This document shows, piece after piece, positions 1-5,610 of a stretch of 5,610 nt of DNA (positions are counted from its first letter, which is position 1; every line of letters begins with the position of its first letter). The notes below the pieces were generated by a model. The model worked only from the letters and a program-made list of their open reading frames with translations, made no database searches and was not told the origin of the DNA. The position numbers and the translations under genes are program-made. This stretch comes from Candidatus Avipropionibacterium avicola (GTDB taxonomy: Bacteria > Actinomycetota > Actinomycetes > Propionibacteriales > Propionibacteriaceae). The stretch spans positions 1-5,610 of the forward strand of contig DVLP01000058.1 of NCBI GenBank assembly GCA_018715445.1. The letters are read 5' to 3'.

Positions 1-853
1 GTTCGCAGCCGAATTGGCATCGAGCAGCACCATGGTCAAGTTCCCGGGGATCGATGTGGATGTCGAGCTCGAGTACGGCGAGTCCCCGGTCATCCATCCC
101 GGGACGTCACGCACGGTCACCACCCATGTCACCAACGTGCGTGAAGAGACGCTCGACGTCGAAGCGTCACTGGCGATCCCGCAGGACTGGCCCGTGGTGG
201 ATCCTCAGTCGCTGACCTTGGCACCCGGTGAGACCCGGGCTCTCACGTGGACACTGGGCCCGGTCCCCAGGTCGTCGATCGAGAACACCAACCGCCTGCG
301 CCTCGACCTTGCGCTCACCGACCGCCCGACACCCGCACCGATCCCGTTCGTTCTGATCGGGGCGCCCGCCTATCGGGTCAGTCTGTTGCCCCATCCCGGC
401 GGTGATGACCTGGCGGCACTCGAGGCGGCCGCTGTCCCCGAAGGGTCCGGTCTGGACCGGGTCGGTGAGTGGGTTGACCACAGCGTCGAGGGCAACGATG
501 TCGGATTGGAGGCCCTCGTCGACGGACCAGCCGTGCTGCACGTCCAGGCCTTCTGGTGGGCACCCGACGCCCAGCACGTACGGATGGGGTTCGACACCTC
601 CTCGGTCAGCCGACTGGTGCTCAACCAAGAAGTGATCCACACCGTCGACGAGGCCACACCGATCCGTCCCAGCCTGAACGCGTCCAAGGGGTCGACCACA
701 GGCGCAGATCTCCAACAGGGTTGGAACGAAGTGCTTCTGACGGTCGTACGCGGCACCGAGCCGTTGGACGGTCAGCTTCTCCTGTGCACCGATGACCGGA
801 TGCGGGACTCACTCCCGGCGATCGGACGGACCCGGACGCTGGCTGACCAGTAG
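1..853 (+). CDS. C-terminal part of a large protein with NEW3-like and sugar-binding-like beta modules (possibly ADP-ribosylglycohydrolase family); 5' end outside window
   Basis: The reading frame is open from base 2 to the TAG at 851-853, giving 283 visible residues. A TTG at 14 and an ATG at 32 are in frame, but neither has a Shine-Dalgarno sequence, so I read this as the 3' end of a longer gene. The first visible module (about residues 15-85) has the pattern of an NPCBM-associated NEW3 beta-sandwich: PVIHPGTSRTV, then a Pro-Trp strand, then LAPGETRALTW. The last module (about residues 170-265) carries LVLNQEVIH and LQQGWNEVLLTV. This resembles the PA14/sugar-binding-like beta folds appended to glycoside hydrolases, where an Asn-Gly or Asn-Gln turn is followed by a 'GWN' strand. 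From memory, tails of the type FPGIDVDVELEYG-SPVI follow ADP-ribosylglycohydrolase domains in some actinobacterial and Firmicute proteins. That parent identity is inference, because the catalytic part is not in the window. No catalytic motif or membrane segment is visible here. The gene converges on the FAD oxidoreductase, with a 44-bp spacer between them. Confidence 0.7.
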   Translation, partial: FAAELASSSTMVKFPGIDVDVELEYGESPVIHPGTSRTVTTHVTNVREETLDVEASLAIPQDWPVVDPQSLTLAPGETRALTWTLGPVPRSSIENTNRLRLDLALTDRPTPAPIPFVLIGAPAYRVSLLPHPGGDDLAALEAAAVPEGSGLDRVGEWVDHSVEGNDVGLEALVDGPAVLHVQAFWWAPDAQHVRMGFDTSSVSRLVLNQEVIHTVDEATPIRPSLNASKGSTTGADLQQGWNEVLLTVVRGTEPLDGQLLLCTDDRMRDSLPAIGRTRTLADQ

Positions 854-861
854 GAGGAGGT

Positions 862-894
862 GACCGGATCGGGCACACAGGTCCCGATCCGGTC
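862..894. terminator. Perfect 12-bp inverted repeat between convergent genes, likely bidirectional terminator
   Basis: GACCGGATCGGG (862-873) and CCCGATCCGGTC (883-894) are exact reverse complements around a 9-nt loop. The hairpin starts 8 bp past the stop codon of the plus-strand gene and ends 3 bp before the stop codon of the minus-strand oxidoreductase, so it can serve both. There is no T-tract on either side. That is common for actinobacterial hairpin terminators but leaves intrinsic termination unproven. Confidence 0.7.
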
Positions 895-897
895 GCC

Positions 898-2232
898 CTA
901 CGGGGCCACCACCTCTGGCGCGCAGTTGTCGAAGTCGACGACGGCGCCCTGGTCGATGAGCTGGTCCCGCAGCACGCCGTGGTCGAGGGCGGCCACGTCG
1001 GCGCCATTGTCCAGGGCCAGCGCGGCTGCGGTGCCAGCACCCTGCCCCATCGCCATGCAGGTCGCCATCACGCGCACCGAACCGAACCCGGGCCCGTCGG
1101 CTGACAGGCAGCGACCAGCGATCAGGAGGTTGGTGCTGTCGCGGGGGACCAGGCAGCGCAACGGGACGTTGTACTCCTGCCGCAGGGTCACCAACTCGTC
1201 CTGGTCGTTGCTGTCGGAGCGATGGATGTCGATGACGTGCCCGCCCTTGGCGATCGTGTCGGGGAACGGCTTCGGGTTGAGCACGTCGTCCTTGGTCAGC
1301 TCGTACTGACCGACGATGTGGTACGTCTCCCGCACCCCGGTCTGGATCCCGGACTTGGCGAGCCAGCAGTCCTTGAACTCCTCGACATGCTCTCGCAGCA
1401 CCTCGATGATCTGGTGCAGGCCCTCCCGCAGACTGCACTCGGTACGGGTGAACCACTCGGGGTCACTGGCATCGGTGCCTTCGCGCAACAGGTTGATGCT
1501 GACCATCCCGGGGTGGAAGAAGTAGTTGATCCAGGGACCGCCGAAGTGCGGGATCACCCCTTGGTCGTTGAGCTCGGCCAGCCGGGACCGGATCGTCTCC
1601 GAGACCGGCAGGATGCCGTCGACGGCATCGCCGAAGAGGTGGGCCAGCGCATCGGTGTCGACCCCTCCGAGTTGGAACCACAACGACGCCGGCTGCAGCA
1701 CGTCATCCTTGCGGGTCTCGAGTCCGGCGGCCCGCACCACATCCGCATCACCGGTGCAGTCGATGAACACCCTCGCCCCGTAGGCGATGCGGCCGGCCTT
1801 GTTCTGCACGATGACGTGGGTGAGGCGACCGTCGCTGACGATGCAGTCGGAGAACCACGAGTGGTACAGCAACCTCACCCCCGCATCGAGCGCCAACCGT
1901 TGGGCGGCCAGCTTCATGATCTCGTCGTTGACGGGGTAGTTGCCACTCTCCCGATCGACCTGTGCGCCGCCGAGCGCGGCCGCATCCCGCATCAGCTCCA
2001 ACGGGATCCCGGCGATGTGCTGCTTGCCGTTGACGCGGAACTCGCTGACCGGTGTGACCAACGCACTGGTGGCCATCCCGCCGACGAAGCCGTACCGCTC
2101 GATCAACAGGGTCGACGCACCTTGGCGTGCCGCGGCCACGGCGGCGATCAGTCCCGCTGGGCCGCCCCCGCACACGATCACGTCATAGTGACCCGCGACC
2201 GGGACCGAGCGGCTGCTCTCGGTGACAAACAC
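898..2232 (-). CDS. FAD-dependent oxidoreductase (FAD_oxidored / PF12831 type)
   Basis: This is a complete 444-residue flavoprotein. The N-terminus holds a Rossmann dinucleotide fold: YDVIVCGGGPAG at residues 16-27 (GxGxxG at 22-27), with Glu45 placed to bind the adenosine ribose, then YGFVGGMAT at 47-55. Further family signatures are FIDCTGDAD (156-164), GVRETYHIVGQY (299-310), the FAD-contacting NLLIAGRCLSAD (368-379) and the C-terminal MGQGAGTAAALA (395-406). The family is known as FAD-dependent oxidoreductases, many found beside sugar-catabolism genes, usually with unknown substrate. The protein has no signal peptide or membrane span, so it should be cytoplasmic. The start is GTG at 2232, chosen because GAGGAG lies 5 nt upstream and the next in-frame candidate would cut into the FAD fold. 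The gene ends with TAG at 898-900, beside the convergent hairpin. It is separated from the upstream gene by 185 bp, so it may have its own promoter, though I see no clear one. Confidence 0.9.
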   Translation of the reverse strand: MFVTESSRSVPVAGHYDVIVCGGGPAGLIAAVAAARQGASTLLIERYGFVGGMATSALVTPVSEFRVNGKQHIAGIPLELMRDAAALGGAQVDRESGNYPVNDEIMKLAAQRLALDAGVRLLYHSWFSDCIVSDGRLTHVIVQNKAGRIAYGARVFIDCTGDADVVRAAGLETRKDDVLQPASLWFQLGGVDTDALAHLFGDAVDGILPVSETIRSRLAELNDQGVIPHFGGPWINYFFHPGMVSINLLREGTDASDPEWFTRTECSLREGLHQIIEVLREHVEEFKDCWLAKSGIQTGVRETYHIVGQYELTKDDVLNPKPFPDTIAKGGHVIDIHRSDSNDQDELVTLRQEYNVPLRCLVPRDSTNLLIAGRCLSADGPGFGSVRVMATCMAMGQGAGTAAALALDNGADVAALDHGVLRDQLIDQGAVVDFDNCAPEVVAP

Positions 2233-2417
2233 ATGCTCTCCTCTGTCTGCCGTTGGTGGAGCTCGGGCAGGAATCAGTCCAGCTCCTCATCCGCTACATC
2301 GACGGACAGGACGTGGACCAGTCCTGCCTCGTCAGCCAGCCACCGGTGCTCCGTCAGCGGGAGTCCGTGGCGCGTCCGGGGCTGGGCTGAGCACCCGTCC
2401 GAGCCCGATCGGTTGCC
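2233..2417. other. 185-bp spacer with an in-phase stop-free frame of unknown origin
   Basis: This gap lies between the YrdB-like gene and the FAD oxidoreductase. On the minus strand, directly after the TGA of the YrdB-like gene (2420-2418) and in the same frame, 47 sense codons run to a TGA at 2276-2274. The last half reads like protein (for example HRWLADEAGLVHVLSVDV), but the frame has no ATG, GTG or TTG start. It could be a decayed gene end or a chance open frame in GC-rich DNA. A weak interrupted repeat (GGCAGGA at 2266-2272, TCCTGCC at 2322-2328) is also present. I see no convincing sigma-factor promoter or strong terminator. Confidence 0.35.
2238..2243 (-). promoter_or_regulatory. Ribosome binding site of the FAD oxidoreductase
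   Basis: On the minus strand GAGGAG is followed by AGCAT and then the GTG start at 2232. An ATG at 2234-2232 overlaps the GTG but is out of frame and reaches TGA after 18 codons. The site therefore decides between the two starts, and only the GTG leads into the flavoprotein. Confidence 0.6.
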
Positions 2418-2771
2418 TCACGACGTCACGGCGAGCAGCAACCGGTCCAGCGCCCACACCGCCACGCCGATCGCCGCCGGGACTGCCAGACCGACCGCGA
2501 ACAGGCCGGCCCCGACGCCGAGGAACAACCCGGCCTCGATCATCAGGGCCGCGATGCTGGGGATCGTGACGGATGCTTTGGGCGACAGGAACAGGCCCCA
2601 CACGACGGCGACCAGGATCGGCCCGAGGATCACTGCAACCCACTGCCAGCCGCCTGTCGGAGCAACACGCCAGACCAGCACGGCAGTGCCAGCCAGCAGC
2701 GCCAGCTCGACCAGGAACCGTACGGTCAGCAGGACCGCCCTTGCCGGTGAGGCCGAGATGTCAGGATCCAC
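2418..2771 (-). CDS. Small four-helix membrane protein, YrdB/DUF2568 family
   Basis: This 117-residue protein is very hydrophobic, with likely membrane helices at about residues 13-35, 43-62, 70-88 and 90-113. The conserved-looking features match the YrdB family (DUF2568, PF10823): RFLVELALLA near residues 18-27, GP at 50-51, VWGLFLSPKA at 57-66 with WG and Pro64, and a buried Glu79 in the third helix. The length is normal for the family, whose function is unknown; it acts in the cytoplasmic membrane. The start is GTG at 2771, which has no Shine-Dalgarno sequence in front of it. It lies 27 bp downstream of the DUF6320-type gene on the same strand, so it may be the last gene of that operon, or it may be transcribed alone from a leaderless start. 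Confidence 0.8.
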   Translation of the reverse strand: MDPDISASPARAVLLTVRFLVELALLAGTAVLVWRVAPTGGWQWVAVILGPILVAVVWGLFLSPKASVTIPSIAALMIEAGLFLGVGAGLFAVGLAVPAAIGVAVWALDRLLLAVTS

Positions 2772-2776
2772 ACCGG

Positions 2777-2782
2777 AAAGTA
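2777..2782 (-). promoter_or_regulatory. Possible -10 element for a leaderless transcript of the YrdB-like gene
   Basis: TACTTT on the minus strand fits the actinobacterial TANNNT -10 pattern. It ends 6 nt before the GTG start at 2771, so transcription could begin at the start codon itself. This fits the lack of a Shine-Dalgarno sequence. No -35 hexamer is recognisable, and a six-base match is weak evidence. Confidence 0.25.
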
Positions 2783-2798
2783 TGGACCGTCACCAGCC

Positions 2799-3464
2799 CT
2801 ACAGGTGGAACCGTTTGGCGAACTCCTGGCGTACGGGACGTCCTCGGGCGATCTGCAACAGCGCCAGGGCAAGCACGCTCACGATGCCGCAGATCCCCGA
2901 CGGCAGCGGGTTGGTCACCCAACCGAAGGCCAGGAAGGCGATGGGGGCCAGGCCGAGGACCACGGTCAGTCCGCTGTAGAGGATGTGGTCACCGACCTCG
3001 AGCCGCATCACCCGCACCAGGATCAGCAGCGCAACGATCGAACAGGCACACACGATCGGGATCGCATAGGTGAGCGACCACCGGTGCCACGCGGTGAGGT
3101 AGTCCCAGTAGACGCACACCAGACCGGTGATCACGACCAACCACAACGTGCCCTTGGCGACATTGCGACGCTTGCGGATCGCCATCGCCACGACCAGCCA
3201 CATCGCGCAGACACCGAGCCAGACCGAACGGGCGGCGCCGATCCCGTCGTGGTCGCGGGCGAACAACAGCTGGGCGGCGAACGACACCACGATCACCGCG
3301 ATCGAGGCGAGGAACAACACCCGGAACACGCGCCGGCGGGAGAACCGCAACGGCACCGTCGGCAACGGTCCCGGGGTCGGTTCGTCGACGGTGGGCTGAC
3401 CGCACAGGGGACAGCCGGTCCAGTGGCCCTCGACCTCGACCGCACAGCTGGGGCATCGACTCAT
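2799..3464 (-). CDS. Zinc-ribbon membrane protein, DUF6320 type
   Basis: The protein has 221 residues. It opens with a metal-knuckle pattern: Cys4, Cys7, Cys18 and Cys21 (CxxC-x10-CxxC, the second pair inside GCPLCG), typical of a zinc ribbon. A Pro-rich linker to about residue 38 and a basic stretch FSRRR follow. Then come about six hydrophobic helices at roughly 46-68, 80-97, 106-121, 130-151, 160-181 and 184-205, with Trp-rich loops such as VYWDYLTAWHRWS between helices 3 and 4. The basic C-terminus ends KRFHL. This layout matches what I recall of DUF6320, a family without known function that is often found beside acyltransferase and alpha/beta-hydrolase genes. The basic stretch before helix 1 favours a cytoplasmic ribbon. 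The ATG at 3464 overlaps the stop of the acyltransferase gene by 4 bp (ATGA). A GAGG sequence 7 nt upstream can serve as ribosome binding site. The exact role is unknown; a membrane partner of the two enzymes is inference. Confidence 0.8.
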   Translation of the reverse strand: MSRCPSCAVEVEGHWTGCPLCGQPTVDEPTPGPLPTVPLRFSRRRVFRVLFLASIAVIVVSFAAQLLFARDHDGIGAARSVWLGVCAMWLVVAMAIRKRRNVAKGTLWLVVITGLVCVYWDYLTAWHRWSLTYAIPIVCACSIVALLILVRVMRLEVGDHILYSGLTVVLGLAPIAFLAFGWVTNPLPSGICGIVSVLALALLQIARGRPVRQEFAKRFHL

Positions 3465-4855
3465 GAGGCCACCTCGACCTCGGGCGCGAGTTCCTCCTCG
3501 GTGACCCGGGCCGCCGCCACGGTCACCGAGATCCCATGGCTGGTGAGCATCCGGGCGAACTCGCGGACATGGTCGGTCTCGCAGAACGGTGAGGTGAAGG
3601 TGATCGCCAGTCGACCCGCATGGGAGATCGCGCAGAACTGGGGTCGAGCCGCCGAGACGTGGAACAGCACCTTGCGTACGTGCTCCGCGGCTGGTTCCGG
3701 CAGGGCCACCCGGCCGAGGTTGGAGACCGCGACGGTCAGGTTGCGGTTGTTGGCCCGATTCAGCAGGCCCAGCAGGAAGTCCTTGATCGGGCGCGGCACG
3801 ATCCGCAGCGCGGGGGAGCGCTCGAACCGGATCAGACGGCGCAGCTTCTTCTCCAGTGCTGCCGGGGTCGCCTTGGGCGCGAACTGCTTCTCCAGACGTC
3901 GACAGACCGTCCCGAGATCGTCCGCCCCTTCACCGTAGGTGTGCGAGATCCGTACGGTGGCGAAGAAGTTGCGCGCCGAGGTGGACGGGAAGAACTGCCG
4001 CAGGTTCACCGGGACGGACGCGGCCATGGTGCGCGCACGGCCCAGATCAGGGGACGACCGCCGTACGGCCTCGAAGAACAGTGCGGTCAGATAGATCGTG
4101 GGGGAGACGCCTTCGGCGCGAGCCAGGTCCAACATGTCCTTGGCCGGCATCGTGAGCTCGACCGCTCGGGTGCGGTTGTCCGGAGTCCGGGTGCCCTTGA
4201 CGCGGTGGACTGCCCCGGTCGGACGGATCAGCCGCCCGACCTTCCACCGGGTCCGGGGCTCGGGCGGTACGTCGGCCAACCCCTCGGTGGCCGGTGCGGC
4301 GGCCTGGCCGAAGGAGTCATCCTCTGCCGTGGCCGGGCGGCGGCGCCGTCGGAAGTAGTGGGTGAAGCTGTCGGCCGAGAGCGTACGGGCCGCGGGCGGC
4401 GACTCCGGGGAGACCGGCGGCTCGGCCGGCTCGGGGTGGGCCAGGTGCAGCCGGGTGTAGGTGGTGAGCAGGTCGGTCAGGAAGCCCAGGGCCCCGGCAC
4501 CGTCGGACAGCGCGTGGAACACCTCCAGGTTGATCCGTCGCCGATGGTGGGTGACCCGGAACAGCAGGGTGCGCCGGTCAGCCTGATAGATCGGGGCACA
4601 GGTGGGTTGGTCCTCGACCGTGACGACCGGACGCAGGTCGCTGGACTGCAGGTAGTACCAGAAGATCCCGCTGCGCAGCACCGCGTGATAGAGCGGATAG
4701 CGGTCGAAGGTGGTGTCGAGGGCCTGCTGCAACAGCACCGGATCGACGGTGTGGTCGAGCTCGGCGCCCAGGCGGAACACCTTCGGATCCACGTCGCTGC
4801 GGGCAGCGAGGAAGATGTTGGAGGCGTTGTCGAGGCGGACCCAGGGCTGGCTCAT
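3461..4855 (-). CDS. Condensation/alcohol-acyltransferase-like enzyme (CAT-like fold)
   Basis: This 464-residue protein belongs to the chloramphenicol-acetyltransferase-like superfamily, which includes AATase, PapA-type and NRPS condensation enzymes. The catalytic HxxxDG motif is visible as FHALSDG, with His114, Asp118 and Gly119. N-terminal support comes from the LQQALDTTFDRYP segment (42-54), where these enzymes have a helix leading to 'RhP'-type residues. The C-terminal half has VPVNLRQFFPS (281-291) followed by ARNFF, and VSNLGRV (377-383) in the place of the family's bridging strand. Members transfer an acyl group, usually from CoA or a carrier protein, to a hydroxyl or amine; the acceptor cannot be read from the sequence. 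Residues about 140-205 form a Pro-, Ala- and Arg-rich low-complexity insertion (FRRRRRP at 168-174). No signal peptide or membrane span is seen. The ATG at 4855 overlaps the hydrolase stop codon by 4 bp, with GGAGG (4860-4864) just upstream. The end overlaps the DUF6320-type gene in the same way. An alternative name would be alcohol acetyltransferase. Confidence 0.85.
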   Translation of the reverse strand: MSQPWVRLDNASNIFLAARSDVDPKVFRLGAELDHTVDPVLLQQALDTTFDRYPLYHAVLRSGIFWYYLQSSDLRPVVTVEDQPTCAPIYQADRRTLLFRVTHHRRRINLEVFHALSDGAGALGFLTDLLTTYTRLHLAHPEPAEPPVSPESPPAARTLSADSFTHYFRRRRRPATAEDDSFGQAAAPATEGLADVPPEPRTRWKVGRLIRPTGAVHRVKGTRTPDNRTRAVELTMPAKDMLDLARAEGVSPTIYLTALFFEAVRRSSPDLGRARTMAASVPVNLRQFFPSTSARNFFATVRISHTYGEGADDLGTVCRRLEKQFAPKATPAALEKKLRRLIRFERSPALRIVPRPIKDFLLGLLNRANNRNLTVAVSNLGRVALPEPAAEHVRKVLFHVSAARPQFCAISHAGRLAITFTSPFCETDHVREFARMLTSHGISVTVAAARVTEEELAPEVEVAS

Positions 4856-5610
4856 GACACCTCCGTCGGCTCGTCCGCCGCCGTGGTGGTGGGCTCGTCG
4901 AGGAAGGCGTTGATCACCTCGTAGGCCTCACGCAGGCCCCGGGCGAACCGGGGCAGGGCGATGAACCCGTGCAGCGCTCCGTCGACCCGGTGCTGGACGA
5001 CCCGGTTGCCCGCCCCGGCCAGGGCCTGGCCGTACGCTTCGCCCTCGTCACACAGCAGATCCAGCTCGGCGGTGATGAGCAGCGTGTCCGGCTGGCCGGT
5101 GAGGTCGGTCGCCATCAGGGGCGAGACCAGCGGGTCCCGGCGTCGTTCGGGCTCGGGGACATAGAGCTCGAGGTAGTCCTGGACCTCGGTGCTGGTCAGC
5201 CGGTAGCCCTGCCCGTGCTTGCGGACCGAGTCGAAGGGGGAGCTCGCGGGATCGTGGTCCCAGTGGGTGACCGGATAGAGCAGCACCTGCCGGGTGGTGG
5301 TGCGGTGGCCGCGTTGGCGCAACAGCAGGGACACGGCGGCGGCGAGGTTGCCGCCGGCGGAGTCGCCGACCAGGACGATCCGGTCGGCACTGTCGAGTTC
5401 GGCCCGGCCCGGGTCGTCCAGCAGCAGGCGGGTGACGCGGTAGCAGTCGTCCAGGCCCTGGGGGTACGGATGCTCCGGCGCCAGCGCGTAGTCCACCGAG
5501 GCGACCACGCAGCCAGTCAGATCGGCCATCGTCGCGCAGGCCGGGGTGTAGCTCTCGATGTCGCCGGTGACCCAGCCGCCGCCGTGGAAGAACAGCAGCA
5601 GGTCCTCGCG
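4852..5610 (-). CDS. HSL-type (family IV) alpha/beta hydrolase, carboxylesterase-like; 5' end outside window
   Basis: The frame is open from the window edge at 5610 to the TGA at 4852-4854, giving 252 visible residues. An ATG at 5529 is internal, because essential motifs lie before it. The oxyanion-hole motif FFHGGGW is at visible residues 7-13, followed by VDYALAPEHPYP, the hallmark of hormone-sensitive-lipase-like esterases (alpha/beta hydrolase fold-3, PF07859). The nucleophile elbow GDSAGG places the catalytic Ser at visible residue 84 (codon at 5359-5361). Asp184 in TAELDLLCDEG and His214 in DGALHGF complete the triad. All parts needed for catalysis are present; only the N-terminal cap region, probably some 50-90 residues, is missing. 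The family hydrolyses short- to medium-chain esters, usually in the cytoplasm; the substrate here is unknown. It is the first visible gene of a minus-strand operon and overlaps the acyltransferase by 4 bp, so an ester-related pathway is likely. The last 15 residues are Thr/Glu/Pro-rich and probably disordered. Confidence 0.88.
   Translation of the reverse strand, partial: REDLLLFFHGGGWVTGDIESYTPACATMADLTGCVVASVDYALAPEHPYPQGLDDCYRVTRLLLDDPGRAELDSADRIVLVGDSAGGNLAAAVSLLLRQRGHRTTTRQVLLYPVTHWDHDPASSPFDSVRKHGQGYRLTSTEVQDYLELYVPEPERRRDPLVSPLMATDLTGQPDTLLITAELDLLCDEGEAYGQALAGAGNRVVQHRVDGALHGFIALPRFARGLREAYEVINAFLDEPTTTAADEPTEVS
4860..4864 (-). promoter_or_regulatory. Ribosome binding site of the acyltransferase inside the hydrolase gene
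   Basis: GGAGG on the minus strand is followed by TGTC and the ATG at 4855. It lies within the last codons of the hydrolase gene and fixes the ATGA overlap as the true start, which suggests translational coupling. Confidence 0.65.

Noticed and set aside
14..34. TTG at 14 or ATG at 32 as true start of the first plus-strand gene
   Set aside because: Neither has a Shine-Dalgarno sequence, and the frame is open to the window edge; a partial gene is the simpler reading.
2266..2328. Inverted repeat GGCAGGA / TCCTGCC as a regulatory stem or terminator
   Set aside because: Only 7 bp pair across a 49-nt gap, with an imperfect extension; this is expected by chance in such GC-rich sequence.
1222..2979. 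Long plus-strand open frame of 585 codons opposite the oxidoreductase and YrdB-like genes
   Set aside because: It runs across two well-supported minus-strand genes and their spacer. Its translation has no family motifs and is typical of antisense frames in GC-rich DNA.
2805..3938. Plus-strand open frame of 377 codons opposite the DUF6320-type gene
   Set aside because: The translation is His/Asp/Arg-rich, and the frame spans the junction of two overlapping real genes on the other strand.
3620..4924. Plus-strand open frame of 434 codons opposite the acyltransferase
   Set aside because: The opposite strand has intact HxLSDG, PVNLRQFFPS and VSNLG motifs; the plus translation is Gly/Arg/Gln-rich without recognisable domains.
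5527..5529. ATG at 5529 as start of the hydrolase
   Set aside because: The HGGGW oxyanion-hole motif lies upstream in the same frame, so the gene begins outside the window.

Overview
The window is GC-rich DNA (my reading is roughly two-thirds G+C, not computed). Codons favour G/C in the third position, two of the starts are GTG, and the motif CGTACGG recurs. This fits a high-GC actinobacterium, perhaps of the Propionibacteriales, but that assignment is inference. No rRNA, tRNA, CRISPR array, insertion sequence or phage gene is visible.

Layout. (1) Positions 1-853, plus strand: the 3' part of a larger gene. It encodes two beta-rich accessory modules, an NEW3-like module and a sugar-binding/PA14-like module. 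I think it is the C-terminus of an ADP-ribosylglycohydrolase-type or glycosidase-type protein. (2) Positions 854-897: a short convergent spacer with a perfect 12-bp inverted repeat, probably a shared terminator. (3) Positions 898-2232, minus strand: a complete FAD-dependent oxidoreductase of the FAD_oxidored (PF12831) type. (4) Positions 2233-2417: a 185-bp spacer with the ribosome binding site of the oxidoreductase and an unexplained stop-free frame. (5) Positions 2418-2771, minus: a small four-helix membrane protein of the YrdB/DUF2568 type. (6) Positions 2799-5610, minus: a tightly packed set of three genes. In transcription order these are an HSL-type alpha/beta hydrolase (its start lies outside the window), a condensation/alcohol-acyltransferase-like enzyme with an HxLSDG active site, and a zinc-ribbon six-helix membrane protein of the DUF6320 type. 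Both junctions in this set are 4-bp ATGA overlaps.

How the genes may work together. The hydrolase, acyltransferase and DUF6320 protein look like one translationally coupled unit. A serine esterase and an acyl-CoA-type acyltransferase would make opposing or sequential ester chemistry possible, beside a membrane protein with a cytoplasmic-type metal knuckle. I infer a membrane-associated ester or lipid modification system whose substrate cannot be read from the sequence. The YrdB-like gene follows 27 bp downstream and may be read through from the unit or expressed from its own leaderless start. The oxidoreductase and the convergent plus-strand gene may belong to a separate carbohydrate-related locus. 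The unit at 2799-5610 is the best candidate for a poorly described system.
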